Translations under genes and position numbers: made by a program
NCBI GenBank assembly: GCA_030597275.1
Contig: JAUVSB010000082.1
Location: 1 to 6,552 of the forward strand
Reading direction: 5' to 3'
Source: Gammaproteobacteria bacterium
Lineage (GTDB): Bacteria; Pseudomonadota; Gammaproteobacteria; BMS3Bbin11
DNA length: 6,552 nt
Notes under the pieces: generated by a model
The model's database searches: none
Seen by the model: only the letters and a program-made list of their open reading frames with translations
Told to the model about the DNA's origin: nothing
In this document: positions 6,297 through 6,552 of the stretch, piece after piece
Numbering within the stretch: the first letter of the stretch is position 1
Layout of the letters: each line of letters opens with the position of its first letter

Positions 6297-6301
6297 GGGA
6301 G
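6297..6301 (+). promoter_or_regulatory. Ribosome binding site deciding the hisS TTG start
   Basis: GGGAG lies 6 nt before TTG 6308. A TGA at 6284-6286 closes the frame upstream and no ATG or GTG start lies between with suitable spacing, so TTG is the best start. Confidence 0.8.
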
Positions 6302-6307
6302 AAAGTC

Positions 6308-6552
6308 TTGTCTGAGAAATTACAGGCCATTCGCGGCATGTCAGATATCCTGCCGCATGAGACTGGCCGCTGGCAATTTGTAGAAAGGAAAATTACAGAA
6401 ATCCTGAATAATTATGGCTATCAGGAGATCCGTATGCCCGTGCCCGAGAAAACCGAGCTATTCGCCCGATCCATAGGTGAGCAGACCGATATTGTTGCCA
6501 AGGAGATGTACAGCTTTGATGATCGTAATGGCGATAGTCTGACCCTGCGACC
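6308..6552 (+). CDS. hisS: HisS, histidyl-tRNA synthetase (N-terminal 81 codons only)
   Basis: This is the class II aminoacyl-tRNA synthetase that charges tRNA-His with histidine. Only the first 81 codons are in the window and the gene runs off the 3' end. The visible part matches HisRS closely. AIRGMSDILPHE (7-18) matches the conserved N-terminus (AIRGMNDYLP in E. coli), YGYQEIRMPVPEKTELF belongs to motif 1, and KEMYSFDDRNGDSLTLRP leads into the conserved TLRPEGT that begins the ATP/histidine site. The start is TTG, supported by a good GGGAG ribosome site and by an N-terminus (SEKLQAIRGM) of the right length. It appears to have its own promoter, so it may be expressed apart from the rodZ operon. 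Confidence 0.95.
   Translation, partial: MSEKLQAIRGMSDILPHETGRWQFVERKITEILNNYGYQEIRMPVPEKTELFARSIGEQTDIVAKEMYSFDDRNGDSLTLR

Larger units (their letters stand above)
6102..6307. other. rodZ-hisS spacer without a gene
   Basis: This 206-bp stretch holds a weak terminator-like hairpin, an extended -10 promoter and the hisS ribosome site, each listed separately. I find no credible coding frame in it. A 62-codon reverse-strand frame at 6093-6281 has no recognisable product and runs over the terminator and promoter. In many gammaproteobacteria ispG would sit here. Confidence 0.75.

Overview
The window comes from the chromosome of a gammaproteobacterium outside the Enterobacterales. This is inferred from the conserved gene order ndk, rlmN, pilF/pilW, rodZ, then hisS, and from proteins that resemble gammaproteobacterial families closely. 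Base composition looks moderate, and I see no mobile element, CRISPR array, tRNA or rRNA. All convincing genes are on the + strand and the window is densely coding.

Region 1 (1-2619) is the distal part of a SUF iron-sulfur cluster operon: sufS (cysteine desulfurase, cut at its 5' end), sufU (zinc-type sulfur acceptor), sufT (MIP18/DUF59 maturation factor) and a small Rieske ferredoxin. The genes overlap by 1 bp or lie 13-38 bp apart, so they are probably co-transcribed. SufS would take sulfur from cysteine and pass it to SufU. The scaffold proteins SufBCD, presumably encoded upstream of the window, would build the cluster, and SufT would help deliver it to client proteins. The Rieske protein is a likely client or an electron carrier.

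Region 2 (2620-6101) starts with a good sigma70-type promoter ahead of ndk. It continues through rlmN (tRNA/23S rRNA adenine-C2 methyltransferase), pilW/pilF (outer-membrane TPR lipoprotein for the type IV pilus secretin) and rodZ (MreB-anchoring cell-shape protein). The rlmN and pilW genes share an ATGA overlap. The 58 bp between ndk and rlmN hold an unusual run of degenerate ATGAAA-type repeats that make overlapping mini-ORFs reaching into the rlmN start. The 43 bp before rodZ hold a 12-bp tandem duplication.

Region 3 (6102-6552) has a 206-bp spacer with a weak terminator-like hairpin and an extended -10 promoter. It is followed by the start of hisS (histidyl-tRNA synthetase, TTG start, cut by the window end). 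The ispG gene that commonly lies between rodZ and hisS in this group is absent here.

I see no clearly new system. The features that most deserve follow-up are the repeat/mini-ORF leader of rlmN, the Rieske protein with an enlarged gap between its cluster ligands, and the SufU-type signature in SufS.
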